Below, in pieces: positions 46,528 to 57,542 of a DNA stretch of 64,000 bases. The stretch spans positions 209,935,253 to 209,999,252 of the forward strand of contig OV884060.1 in assembly GCA_930367215.1 (NCBI GenBank), read 5' to 3'. A program made the translations under genes and the position numbers. The notes beneath the pieces were generated by a model. The model made no database searches, was not told where the DNA came from, and saw only the letters and a list, made by a program, of their open reading frames with translations. Position 1 is the first letter of the stretch. Each line of letters starts with the position of its first letter. The DNA comes from Pollenia angustigena. Lineage: Eukaryota; Arthropoda; Insecta; Diptera; Polleniidae.

Positions 46528-47208
46528 CTGCCTTTACACATGCAAGTAATTACTTGCAAGTAGTATATACGTATTATCAACGAAAAAGTCGAAGAAAAAG
46601 CCGAAAGTCTTGCAAGAAGCTTGAGTGTTTACACAGTCAGTTGTAAGTTCATTTTTCAAATGTTCTCGAAGCGTAAACTCCTATAAAAAAAAAATTTGTT
46701 TTTCAGTTTAACAACATTACCATGTTAAAAATATTAACAAGTTAGAACAAAATCAATTTAATCATTCTATCTTGATGAAAAAATTATGTTTATTTTATAA
46801 AATATCTGACTCCAGTATTGCCGTAGTGGCGATTTCATAATATTACTCAGAAAATATTTTGATTAACAATTTTTTTTTTTCAAAATGCTTGAAATTTATG
46901 ATAAAATATAATTGAGATGGGTTGTTGTATAGTTGTTCTCTTTTTACGTGTTATTTTTTAAATATTCACAGAAAATCCGCTACAAACATAACTTTTATAT
47001 AACTAAGTACTAGTAAATTGATACAAAAGTCATCCATTGTAACACTGTTTCGTCATTTGTCAATTTACTTGCTGCAAGTGTCAAAAATTTACTTGCAAGC
47101 AAATTCACTTGCAAGTTGGGCTGCAACTACGAAAAATGTGATGGTGTTACTAAAAATGTGTGAGTGTATTGAGTTTTTCGAGCTTGCACTTGCAAGTGTA
47201 AACCCCAG
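46528..47208. mobile_element. CTTGCAAGT inverted-repeat element
   Basis: TTTACACATGCAAGTAATTA on the left and ACTTGCAAGTGTAAA on the right are inverted. ACTTGCAAG recurs within 150 bases of both ends. It directly adjoins the TGGGGTAATT MITE. Confidence 0.65.
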
Positions 47209-47336
47209 TGGGGTAATTCTGTAACTTTTTAACGAGAAAAATGTATCGTTAAGTAGTAAATTTTAAGTATTTTTAAGTCAAAATTTTCTACTTAACGGCA
47301 AATTTTTGCCGTTAAAAAGTTACAGAATTACCCCAC
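47209..47336. mobile_element. TGGGGTAATTCTGTAAC MITE, 128 bp, CAG flanks
   Basis: A perfect 26-bp inverted repeat (47209-47234 against 47311-47336) starting TGGGGTAATTCTGTAAC. CAG occurs immediately outside both ends, a possible 3-bp duplication. Almost half the element is terminal repeat. Confidence 0.88.
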
Positions 47337-47619
47337 AGGTAAAGAAAGGAGTTAGGAAGGTTACTAAAAAATAAACCTGAACAACTCCTTTCTTAAAGAA
47401 GGGAGTAGCGAATGTGTACTGAATATTTTGGAAGATCTTTCTCAAAGAAATTTTTACCTTCTAGAAGGTTTACTTCTGAAGGCAAAATATGATACGAAGC
47501 GAATCATTTAGAAAGGAGTTTAGAATCCTTCAAAAAGGCCTGCCACTTGAGTTCCATTTAATATTTACCGCTGGGTATATTTCTATATAGACTGGTATTT
47601 TTTTTTTTTTTTTTTAACT

Positions 47620-48690
47620 ATAAATTTAAAATAGGAAATAGGAAATTTTGCAAACATTTACTTTTGTAGGAAATTTTTAAAAAAATTTGCTTTTTATAGG
47701 AAATTTTGCAAAAAGTAGCTTTTTATAGGAAATTTTGCAAAAATTTGCTTTTCATAGGAAGTTTTGAAAAAATAGGAAATTTTGCAAAAATTTCCTTTTT
47801 ATAGGTCATTTTGCAAAGATTTACTTTTTATAGGAAATATTTTAAAAATTTGCTTTTTATAGGAAATTTTGCAAAAATTTGGTCTTGATAGGAAATATTT
47901 CCAAAATTTGCTTTTTATAGGAAAATTATCAAAAGATTTACTTTTTATAGGAAATTTTGCAAAAATTTACTTTTGTAGGAAATTTTTAAAAAATTTGCTT
48001 TTTATAGGAAATTTTGCAAAAATGTACTTTTTATAGGGAATTTTGCAAAAAATTTGCTTTTTATAGGAAATATTTCCAAAATTAGCTTTTTATAGGAAAA
48101 TTTGTTTTTTATAGAAAATATTCCAATAATTTGCTTTTCAGGAAATTTTGCAAAAATTTGCTTTTTATAGGAAATTTTGCAAAAATTTGCTTTTTATGGG
48201 ATATATTTCCAAAATTTGCTTTTTATAGGAAATATTTCAAATATTTGGCTTTGTATAGGAAACTTTTCAAACTTTTACTATTTATAGGAAACTTTTAAAA
48301 AAACTTGCTTTATATTTATTTCTATTTATATGAAATTTTATTTAACGAAATTGCTTTTTATAATATTTTTTTTCAACAATTTGCTATGTATAGGAAAATA
48401 TCGGCACTTCCACAGAAAAGCTCTCTTTTTGTCACGTACGTCACCTAGCAATTATTCTTGTATTTTAGAACCACGTTGTTAAAATTTTTCCTCTCTTTCA
48501 CTAAATGAAAACCTAGTTGCGCTCTACACCCAAATGCAAAAAAGTAAATAATATTTTCATTATTCTTTGAAAAACAATTAAAAATGGTTGGTGACGTTAC
48601 GTGACAAAAAGTAGACATTTCTGTGGAAATACCAATATGTTATAAATATTTCAAAAATTTGCTATTTATGGGAGATTTTGCAAAAATTTT
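47620..48690 (-). repeat. 29-bp AT-rich satellite array C (reverse orientation)
   Basis: Units AGGAAATTTTGCAAAAATTTG plus CTTTTTAT, the reverse complement of the arrays at 7.2 and 16.4 kb with TTGCAAAA for TTCAAAAA in most units. Interrupted by an inverted-repeat element at 48402-48634. Confidence 0.95.
48402..48634. mobile_element. Inverted-repeat element inserted in satellite array C
   Basis: GGCACTTCCACAGAAA and, inverted, GGTATTTCCACAGAAA, followed by TTTTTGTCACGTA/ACGTCACC on both sides. About 232 bp, noncoding, with satellite units on both flanks. Confidence 0.75.
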
Positions 48691-48759
48691 CTTTTTTTCC
48701 AAAGAGCTAGTTTGAGTATTTTTAAATATTCAATGCGCATGTGTGCAAACACGAAGATT

Positions 48760-49510
48760 TGATTTCAAATTGAAAATGATACGTTTTCTCAAACGACAAA
48801 CGTTGGATAATGATTTGAAAATCATAGCATTCTCAATAAGAAGGGGAAATTATTTTCAAATTGAAAAATGCCTTTATTTCCAACTGGCTTTCACACGTAA
48901 TTCTCAAATGTAGTTCAAATGTGGATGTTAATACAATGTGGATCTTAAATTAAAAGATTTGTTTAATTAAAATTCATTGTTTATTTAAATAAACTGTGAG
49001 ATAAACATTCGGCACAATAGCTAAAAGATGAAATAGGGGTTTTTCCATCCTCTAATTCTTGGAAGGACGAAATAATTGGCTCCCTTTTATTTTGAGAATT
49101 GAAGCAACGCGATCATACAACAAACTTATAATTTCTTCACTTTTTTATTTTATTTTTTTTTTAATTCGTATTCTTAATCTTTGTAACTACTCACAAGTAA
49201 TTTTTATTTTTCGTTCACATGTAAAACAGATTTAACCACGAAGTAAAAACTTAACTTTAATCACCATTTTTAATGTTTACATTTATTTTCCGCTTGAGTA
49301 TTGCCAAGTTTAGTTTTGATTTGAATTTAACATTTGATACCCATTTGACATCAAATTGATAAAAAATTTGATGTCAAATGTTTATTTTCAAATCATTATC
49401 AAATTGAATTTAAATGTTTAAATCAAACAATTGAAAAACGTTTGAGAATTGTGTTTGGGTTTCAAAAGATAAAGTAATTTCATATCAAAGGTTTGACTTC
49501 GTGTTTGTTG
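48760..49510. mobile_element. Probable inverted-repeat element with TCAAATTGA repeats
   Basis: CAAACACGAAG near 48752 is inverted as CTTCGTGTTTG near 49497. TTTGATTTCAAATTG-type motifs are dense near both ends. Target duplication not clear. Confidence 0.45.
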
Positions 49511-49514
49511 GGTT

Positions 49515-50435
49515 GTGTTGATATTTACTCTCACAGTCTTTAAAGTTGACGTTAACAAAGAAAAAAATAAAAATATTATATCAACAACAACCAAATTGAT
49601 GACAGGGTTAATACCCTTTAAGCACAAAAACTAATGAAACGATAAGAAAATTCAAGGCAAAAATCGCAATAACACCAACAACAAACACAAAATTATCATT
49701 AGAAATTGAGTAAAAAGAACGAAATAAAACTTTGAGAAAATCGTTAAAACCATAACAAAAATAAACGACTGAAATCGTCATCATCATCATAATGAGGTTA
49801 AAGATTGTAAAGATGATGGCGCTGAAAGCAATAACAACAAAATATTTAAGGATTAAATTTCTTTAAATTGTTAGTCCTCTATACGTATTCTAAATTAACA
49901 ACGTGGACGCTCACACACTTTCATCAAATTAGTCACTCTCTGTTTTGAACGCAGAAAGGAAGTTGGTAAGTCAACATACATATGCTTTGCTTGCTATTGT
50001 GCGTGTCTGTGTTTGTGGCAAAAGTGTTTTTAATAAACTACAACAGCTGTTAGTTTTGCTTGGAAAAGTAAATAAGAGAAGAAATTGTTTGGTTATTCAT
50101 AATTTTATAGCAAAGAGAGCGCTTTATTATTGCTCATTTAAAGAATATTTTTTAAGAGAATATTGCCTCTTTCAATATATAAGAGTACTTTGTTTTTAAG
50201 AAATATTTGCCAACTTTTCCTCGATAACAGTGACATCATAAATCTAATTTTTAAAGATTGACAGAATACAGTAGTCCTGGATGAAAATAACATTTTGTCG
50301 TTAACAGCAACTGTTATTACACAATTTGATAAACTTGTAATATGTAACTTTAATCTATGTATATAAAACAGGATTTGTGTATGTATGTATGTATGTATGC
50401 ATGTTCTTTTTTTTTTTTTTTTATACGAGAGAAAG
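49515..50435. other. No recognised gene
   Basis: AT-rich with short open frames. A (GTAT)n run of about seven units lies at 50377-50400. Confidence 0.5.
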
Positions 50436-50437
50436 TT

Positions 50438-50778
50438 TAGTTGCAGCAGTCTCAAAGATGTTTTAGGTTTTGGCACGCCTTCTTATATTGCGGACATGCC
50501 GCCGATCCTGCAACGTGGTTTGTATCAGCTCCATTGTCTTTACAAAGCAAGCACATTGCTTTTTTAGTGCAGCTTTTGATCTTATGACCAACTTCTCCGC
50601 AGCGTATACAGCAGTTCGTATAGTCATTTGGGCTTTTGCATCTATTAACTGGGGGACCGAAATTTAAGCATCGGTAACATCTTTTTGGGGAAATTTTTTT
50701 ACGTATACGACATATAACCCATCCTATACGTATTTTTGATGTCTGTATCAGTAGATTTGATCCAGAAGCTCTCCTCAT
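50438..50778 (-). pseudogene. LINE ORF1 (gag-like) C-terminal fragment with three zinc knuckles
   Basis: Minus-strand frame of 108 codons with three consecutive CCHC-type knuckles: CYRC...RC, CIRCGEVGHKIKSC and CLLCKDNGADTNHVAGSAAC. This is the C-terminus of a non-LTR retrotransposon ORF1, an RNA-binding nucleocapsid-like protein. The frame stops at 50452. In an overlapping frame LRLLQLN begins, resembling the first residues of the ORF2 endonuclease, but it runs straight into an A run (minus strand, 50406-50424) and then ATAC repeats. So ORF2 is missing. Confidence 0.82.
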
Positions 50779-51028
50779 TGATTTAATTCAGTGATAATCA
50801 CTCCATAGACTCGCGAGCCAGGCAATAATCGTATTTCTCACACAGACATGGTCGGCAATTCACATGTATATTACAACTTTGTTCGTTTCAAAACATCAGA
50901 CTATCATCAGTCTCTGCGACCGCACACAAGCACATAATATCTTTGTCTGCGTGCGTTCGGGGCTTTCTTAGTTCGGGGCTGGGTTATCACTGATTTAATT
51001 GCAGATGGTTGTAATACCCTGAAATATA

Positions 51029-51174
51029 GGTATGTATGTATGTATGTATGTATGTATGTATGTATGTATGTATGTATGTATGTATGTATGTATGTATGTA
51101 TGTATGTATGTATGTATGTATGTATGTATGTATGTATGTATGTATGTATGTATGTATGAATATATGTATGTACG

Positions 51175-51203
<29 letters not shown>
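51029..51203. repeat. (GTAT)n microsatellite
   Basis: About 43 tetranucleotide units with two small interruptions (GAATATATG near 51158 and TACG near 51172). Frames of repeating MYVC or THIHTYI on either strand are read-through. Confidence 0.98.
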
Positions 51204-51204
<1 letters not shown>

Positions 51205-51205
<1 letters not shown>

Positions 51206-51690
51206 CGTATGGACGATTTTTTTTTAAAGGATCGCCATGGTCCAACTTAAATTTATATGAAAAGAAAATTTTGCCCCGCCCACTTTTATGCCCACTTTTT
51301 TCGAATTACCTAAAATCAGATTCGATTCCTTCGATTTGACAAATTTTTCTTTCAAATGATCGATTAATCCATTTTAAGTCTTCATTGAAAAAAAAATTTA
51401 CCACACCTACTTTTACGACCACTTTTTCTATTAAGCGCATAACTTGAGAACGTCTTGACCGATGTGGACGGTTTTTTCTTTAAAACCATCGCCATGGTCC
51501 AACTTAGGTTTTTACGGAAAGAAAATTTTGCCCCGCCCACTTTTTTCGATTTACCTAAAATCAGAAAACGGCTCCATCGATTTGACAAATTTTTCTTTCA
51601 AATGTTCGTATCTTTTTAACGGATTTTAAAAATCGAATGCAAACATTTTTACTAATTTAGACAGGACAACGTCTGTCGGGTCAGCTAGTT
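51205..51690. repeat. Duplicated unit ending GGGTCAGCTAG beside the microsatellite
   Basis: A segment holding ATCGCCATGGTCCAACTTA and AAAATTTTGCCCCGCCCACTT occurs twice, 257 bases apart. It ends GTCTGTCGGGTCAGCTAG. A CTAG 3' terminus next to a tetranucleotide tract resembles Helitron-like, microsatellite-associated elements of flies, but I could not find a 5' end or 3' hairpin. Confidence 0.55.
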
Positions 51691-51831
51691 TTAAATAAAA
51701 TTTTAAATTAAATTAAAGTAATAATAAAAAAGCGAAGTAAAAAGTAATTACATAATTCTAATTAACATTTCTTTAAATATAATCATAAGTAAGAAATGCA
51801 ATTAAAATAATGGGTAATTGTTTTGGAAAAT

Positions 51832-52406
51832 CAGGGCTGCCAGGTACTTTTTTCCTTGTCCCCAAAAAATTAAAAAAATATCCCCAAAAATCCCCAAATT
51901 AAGAAAAAAAACCTTAATAAGTAAATATTTTTCTGTTTGTTTTTTTTCTGACCAAATTTAAAATTTTTTTTTTTAAAAAGTAAAAATAGTAAGAAAAATT
52001 TTAATTAGAAATCCCCAAAAATCCCCAAATAAAAATTTTTTGTAAAAAAAAATTATTTTATTTTGTTTGTACCCTGAAGGAAAAACAATATAAATTTATA
52101 AAGTACCTTTAACACTACCTTTTAACTAAAATGATAATCTTAATAAGGACCTTTTACACCGTATAAGTTGTTGATAAGAGTAAGATAAAAGTTTTGCTAC
52201 TTTTTTTTCATATTTTTAATACGAGACAAAGAAAAATAAGCATAAATAATAAAAGGGAAAATATATTAAAAGAGTGTAAAATCCCCAAAAAATCCCCGAA
52301 TTTTTTTTTTAAATCCCCAAAAAAATCCCCAAATGACTTTCTTTGTCCTTTTTGCTCGCATAAAATTCCCAACTTTGGGGATAAATCCCCAAGTCTGACA
52401 GCCCTG
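51832..52406. mobile_element. hAT-like element with ATCCCCAAAAA subterminal repeats
   Basis: Perfect 8-bp duplication TGGAAAAT (51824-51831, 52407-52414). Ends CAGGGCTGCCAG and, inverted, CAGGGCTGTCAG. TCCCCAAAAATCCCCAAA repeats lie near both ends. No transposase. CAGGG termini are typical of hAT. Confidence 0.93.
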
Positions 52407-52574
52407 TGGAAAATAATAAAACAATTTTAAATTCTTGTTACAGAGAATTTCCAATTTATGTTTCGTATTATTAATAGCAAAGGACTTCAATATTACAAAT
52501 GAACTATTGAACTTAGTTCTTAATTCCAATCGATTTACATTTAATTACAATACAAAACATTTTTTGCTTAAATA

Positions 52575-53459
52575 AAGGTTGATTTTTTAGCTATTATCTT
52601 TTTGGCAACACTGGTTTAAACAGCTGACGCACGTTTCGTGTTTTCTTTCACTGTCAAACATCTTCAGTTTGGTCTATATTTTAACCATGAATCGTCGTAC
52701 AAACGAACAACGCTTGCAAATTATTGAATTTTATTATCAAAGTGCGTGCTCCATTAAGAAGTTCATCGCGCGCTTCTTCCATTTTATGGTCAGTTTAATC
52801 GACCCACTGAAGCGTCTATTCGGGCTATTGTGACTAAATTTCGCACCAAATTTACATTGTTGGACACTAAAACACCAACACGCTTACGTAGAGTGCCAGT
52901 GTTACTCAACAACGTTACATGATATCCAACTTTTTTTCCCCCAAAATGCAGGAGCTTGACTTGCATGACAACAAGACGGTGCCACATGCCACACAGCACG
53001 CTTAACAATGGACTTATTGAGAGGCGAGTTCGATGAACATTTTATTTCACGTTCAGAACCGGTCAATTGGCCGCCTAGATCGTGCGATTTAACGCCTTTA
53101 GACTATTTTTTGTGTTTTTTGTCTAAACACACATGCCCGCTTCAATTGACGCATTGGAAGACAACATTGAAGCATTTATTCATGAGATACCGGCCGAAAT
53201 GTTGGAAAGAGTATGCCAAAATTGGATTAAGCGGATTGACCATTTGAGGCGTAGTCACGGTCAACATATGCATTAAATAATCTTCAAACATTAAATTATA
53301 TGGACCGTACTATCGATTCAAATGAAGATTTCATGCATTTTTCTGAAATTTATGTGTTTTTTTAAAAAACTTTCGTATATCTATTAAAATACGGCCCTTT
53401 GTTCCAATTTGGAACCATAGGAATCAATATATATACTTAGCTCTTAAAAAATCACTCGA
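52575..53459 (+). mobile_element. Deleted mariner (rosa-like), sister of 37078-38008
   Basis: Left end AAGGTTGATTTTTTAGC and right end, inverted, TCGAGTGATTTTTTAAGAGC, with TA flanks (52573-52574, 53460-53461). Transposase remnant on plus: ATG at 52687, NEQRLQIIEFYYQS, a frame break, a large deletion removing the first Asp, then QQDGATCHTA and NWPPRSCDLTPLDYF (52970-53120). About 55 extra bases precede the right end. Confidence 0.85.
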
Positions 53460-53461
53460 TA

Positions 53462-55102
53462 TTATTATTTTCAATGTATTTTATTGCATATGGATAAAAA
53501 GATTAATTGCAAATATATAACTTGTAATTGTACTTGGAAATAAATCTAATTCCATTGAATCGTAATGGCAATCAAAATCTAATTAAGACTTAACATGAAT
53601 GAAAATATTGGGTTATTTAAAAATGGAAACTTGGGTATTGATTGGTCAAATCCTTCCATTACTTAGTGAAGTAAAAGATAAAACTGATGCACCTACAGAT
53701 CCCTAAGACGCCTGCTTAGGCTCAACTCCTGAGGACGCATTAATATGTACTCAAAAAACAAAAATTTTTTTAAAAAACCTCTCATTCAAGACAAGCTAGA
53801 GAATGGTGCATTAAAGGTTGTTAAAAAGAGTGGAATATATCAGTTGCTTATTTCTTCTAGTCTCATGTAAACTTCAAAATCTTTTTTTTTTTAGTCAGTC
53901 TCTCTTTTACTACAGGGTATTTCAAATTTTTGCCCTCGTCCTTTTTCGAACGGAATACCAATTATTGCAATCGACCCTATAATTTTAGTAAATCCCTAAA
54001 CAGTGGAGCAGTAAAAATAAATTACTCAACAAAATACAAATTTCAAAAGTTCAAAAACATTTAAGAAAAAAGATTTGGAAAATTTTTCAGCTTTGAAACG
54101 GCCTGATATATTTTGCCTTTCACCCCACTGTGTCAGTGGATTTATTGCTACAAACTTGTCTAATGTTAATAGCAGTTATTTATTTATACATTAATTGTTT
54201 GTTGGTCCTTCGAAATATTTATAGAAAATCGTGATGAGTGTCTCTGGTAAACACTCTCACTCTCTTTGCAAACACTTATTCGAACAAAATTCACTTGAAT
54301 GAAAAAAGAGTATGTGTACGTGTACGTATGTGAGTGTGAGTGTGAGTATAATGCTATTTATATTAGAATTTTTTTAGTAGATTCGTTGTTGACGTCATAA
54401 CATTTTTTTCTGTTTGTCTACACTTTAGTGTAGTCATGTGTAAAGTTTTTTTGCTTTCATTTTTCTCTGAATTTCATTTTTTGTTTCTCCTAGTGACATT
54501 TTGTCAAACTGTCAAACTCAAAAAAACTGGTCGTTAGTACACTCGAAGAAAGGAAGTTAGTTAAAAAAGAAATCCCCCAAAAACTACTATGTTATTAAAA
54601 AAGGACCTTTTTCTAAGTAGGAGCATTTTTCTACAAAATAAAAAAGTGTTTGGAACAAATTGTACTTGCAAGAGTACATTTTGAACAAAATTTAAAAAAA
54701 AAGTGCAAAAAAAAACCTTATGGAACTTAAGGTTCCATTATAAAAACTTTGCTTTGTCAAAAAAATTTTCTTTTGTAGAATCCTTTTAAAAAATGTTTCC
54801 AAAAAATACAAAAATTCACAAAAGTTGCATTTTTTAAAAGTTACTTATCTATAACCAAAAAGGTACTTTTTTTAAAACAAAGTACCTCATTCAAAAAGTC
54901 ATAATTAAAAACAAACCTAGAGGGAAGCGAACTGACATCAAAGTAGTCCCGTTATAGGTCTTTGATGGTAGAAACCGGTTCTAGTTTTTACACTTTATAT
55001 GAATAAGACCTATCACTTTTACATGGGGTTGTCATTAGAGAGGGTCAATTGACACCATTTGCCCAGGCACACATCTATTCTCAATGGATTTGTTTGGTGA
55101 CA
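53462..55102. other. No recognised gene; AT-rich with AAAGTACC-like motifs at the right
   Basis: No protein motif. From about 54560 to 54900 motifs such as AAAAGGTACTTTTTTTAAAA and AAAGTACCTCATT recur loosely, resembling a decayed version of the 17-bp satellite at bases 1-409. Confidence 0.5.
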
Positions 55103-55437
55103 GTTACTACGGCTCCACGAAAAGCCCCCAATGAAAAAACGCCCAAACGATAAATGAAATATTTCCCAATTTTTTTTTTCATACATTTTTGGGTGTTTTT
55201 CATATGAAATAACTCCCAATTTTTTTGGACCGTTTTTAATTTTTTTTGGGAATTATTTCATTCCTCATTTGGGGTTTTCAAATTATGAAATAATCTCCAA
55301 TGAAATAACACCCAACAAATTTTTAAAATTCGGGGCTTGTTTCATAGCGTGTTTAATTTGGGTGTTATTTAATTTTTTTTTCGGGGGTTATTTCATTATT
55401 AAAGCTGTTTGTTTCTGGGGGTTATTTCATTTGCTTA

Positions 55438-55859
55438 CCCAATAAAAAATTTTATCATTTTGCGAAGCACTAAAGGTACATTTAAAAAATAAGCGCACAA
55501 TTATGCGCTACGAAATAAGACATACAGAAATGCAGTAAAGTAAGTGAAAGAACTCTCAACAACTTTTATAAAAAAAAATAAAATTTCAAGTGCTACGGCA
55601 TTCCCTTACTACGAAGCAGGTTTGTAAGGGAGAATACTAAAAAATACCTGTATCAAAACCTTCAGTATGTAAAGATGATCGTTACATCCGACAATATTTA
55701 TGTGCGCTGAATAATGCGCTTTATGTGTCAAAAATGTATTGCTTCAAAGTGGGAACCCGCCATACAAAATTCATGTCTTCCGTAAGCGCAATGGTAAGCG
55801 AAACCCTTATGTTTCTCCCTTACAAACCTGCTTCGTTGGAAGCTCCATTTTTTATTGGG
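55438..55859 (+). mobile_element. TA|CCCAAT nonautonomous element, copy 1
   Basis: Ends CCCAATAAAAAATTTT and AAAAAATTGGG-like (ATTTTTTATTGGG), flanked by TA. An internal inverted pair, CGAAGCAGGTTTGTAAGGGA and TCCCTTACAAACCTGCTTCG, encloses the right half. A 65-codon open frame in the right half is shared with copies at 57986 and 8970. Confidence 0.88.
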
Positions 55860-55943
55860 TAGTGAATAACAGTGTCAACATATGAGTACAATCTGCCTTG
55901 CATGTTGAGTTGAGTTGTTGTAAAACATAAAATAGTTTCAGTT

Positions 55944-56216
55944 GTGCATCGAAGTTCGGACGCTTTACATCATCTTGTGTTAATATTTAAAAAAATGGAA
56001 TTCGAAATTGTTGGTGGAAAACGAAGAAATAGCAATTTGCTATATTCTTTAAGTGAAAAACAATTATATTTAAACAGTGGAGGTAGTTGTGTAAAGGCCA
56101 AACGTAAAAGGCCAAAGTGTCTTCCGAACTGCAAAACTAGAGCAGGCCTACAAGGATCTACGGGCGGCTCAAATAACTGCGGCAATTTTTTTGAACCGAA
56201 TTTATCCTTATTATGA
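55944..56216 (+). pseudogene. Small open frame, possible FLYWCH-type zinc finger fragment
   Basis: 90 codons. From the internal Met (56004) it reads MEFEIVGGKRRNSNLLYSLS then EKQLY ... KCLPNCKTRAGL. The order (short acidic start, LLYSxxEKQLY, then a basic stretch and CxxxxC) resembles the N-terminus of FLYWCH zinc-finger proteins, some of which are parts of Mutator-like transposases. The His pair of the finger is not visible before the stop. Being inside an 8-bp-TSD element supports a transposase-derived origin. Low certainty. Confidence 0.35.
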
Positions 56217-57542
56217 ATAAGACGCCTGCGGGCCTCCACACGATTCATTTCAATAATTTTGCGACTTTGCTGTTGGTCCATATTGACTTCATGAAATCCT
56301 TGGTGAAACTGACTCTTTTATGAATTTTGGGAATAATTTCATTTTTGTTGCTGATGGGGTTTATTTCATTGGGAGTTATTTCAATTTCATCATTGGGTGT
56401 TATTTCATATGAAATAACTTCCAAATATTCGCGTTTTTTTCGTTTTCGCTTTGGGGTATATTTCATTTATTTTTCGATGTTATTTTATTCACTGTTTTTG
56501 GGTGTTATTTCCTATTTTTGGCGTTTATTTCATTGGGGGTTATTTCCTGGGCGTTATTTCATTGGGGGGCTTTTCGTGGAGCCGTTACTACAATGTAGTA
56601 TTATTTCAATAAAACTAGTCCTACAATTAAATTCAAGAACCAAACTTTAGAAAGTCCCAAAAAAATGTGTTACACCACGGTGAAGTCTGTACTGCAATGT
56701 TAAAGCAAATAAAACGCAAAGCAATTAAGTTTAAAATAATGTATTTTAAGTTGCCTCTCAAACAGTTGAAATGAAAAAAGTAAAAATTACCAGATCGTTT
56801 AGACAGAAAAAACAATGTTATCAAGAACAAGTAGATAATTTTTTTCGGCTCTGCCGAATCTTCACCCTTCACCATTGTGCGAGCAGAATACAGAGCAACT
56901 TAATAATTTTTAAATGTACATTGGGTGTCCCAAAATTTTTTTTTTGTAAGAGGCTCAAGCATAATTTGAAAGCTTATAGGGTAAAGTATTTTTGATTTTT
57001 TTTTAGAATTTTCGGAATAGGTTTAGAGGTCGCGCAAATGGAGTTTTCATAAAAAAACGGAGTTTTCGGCCATTTATTTAACTTTACTCATAACTTGGTT
57101 AATACCACGAGTTTCTTCACTTTTGAGGAAACAGTTTTAAAGAAAAGTATCCAAGCTTTATTCCTGGGTGAAAAAATTATAAGTTTTGGTGATGAGTGTA
57201 CTCATTTAGATACCCTTAATTACAATTGTTCGTAATTTTTTTACAAATTCTGTAAATAACGGTTTATTACTTTTTAAATTTATATGAAAGGTATTAAAAC
57301 TAGGGACGCGATTTTGAAAACCGATAAGTTCTATGCAATTAAGAAAAACAAAATGGAATTTTATCCTACAGTTTCCGAAATACACTATTTTTATAGTTTG
57401 TACCTTAAAAATGGTGATACTTTTTTCGTTATAATTATTGTATATTTCCATAAATTTTTATAGTTAGGTTTTAACTGTCATTAACTTCTGACATTTATTG
57501 ATCTGAATCGTTACACGCTGTCATTTTCACTTTCTATTTTAT

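Larger units (their letters stand above)
46364..47575. mobile_element. TA|CCCAGTGG/CCGCTGGG element, short subfamily, copy 2, with nested insertions
   Basis: Ends CCCAGTGGTAACAAGAATG and TTTACCGCTGGG with TA flanks (46362-46363, 47576-47577). Outer parts match 9527-9944. Between about 46528 and 47336 it is interrupted by a CTTGCAAG-rich inverted-repeat element and a 128-bp MITE placed end to end. Confidence 0.88.
55111..56583. mobile_element. Element with 8-bp duplication and GTTATTTCATT repeats (MULE/hAT-like)
   Basis: Perfect 8-bp duplication GTTACTAC (55103-55110, 56584-56591). Ends GGCTCCACGAAAAGCCCC inverted on both sides, followed by dense TTATTTCATTGGG motifs. It contains a CCCAAT element (55438-55859) and a protein fragment at 55944-56216. 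Confidence 0.9.

Noticed and set aside
46528..47208. A 3-bp CTG/CAG duplication for the CTTGCAAGT element
   Set aside because: The left CTG and right CAG are complementary, not directly repeated, so they are not a target duplication.
50907..51245. Frames of THIHTYI and MYVC repeats
   Set aside because: Direct translation of the (GTAT)n microsatellite.
55970..56281. 103-codon minus-strand frame
   Set aside because: Antisense of the FLYWCH-like fragment, which has the better protein pattern.
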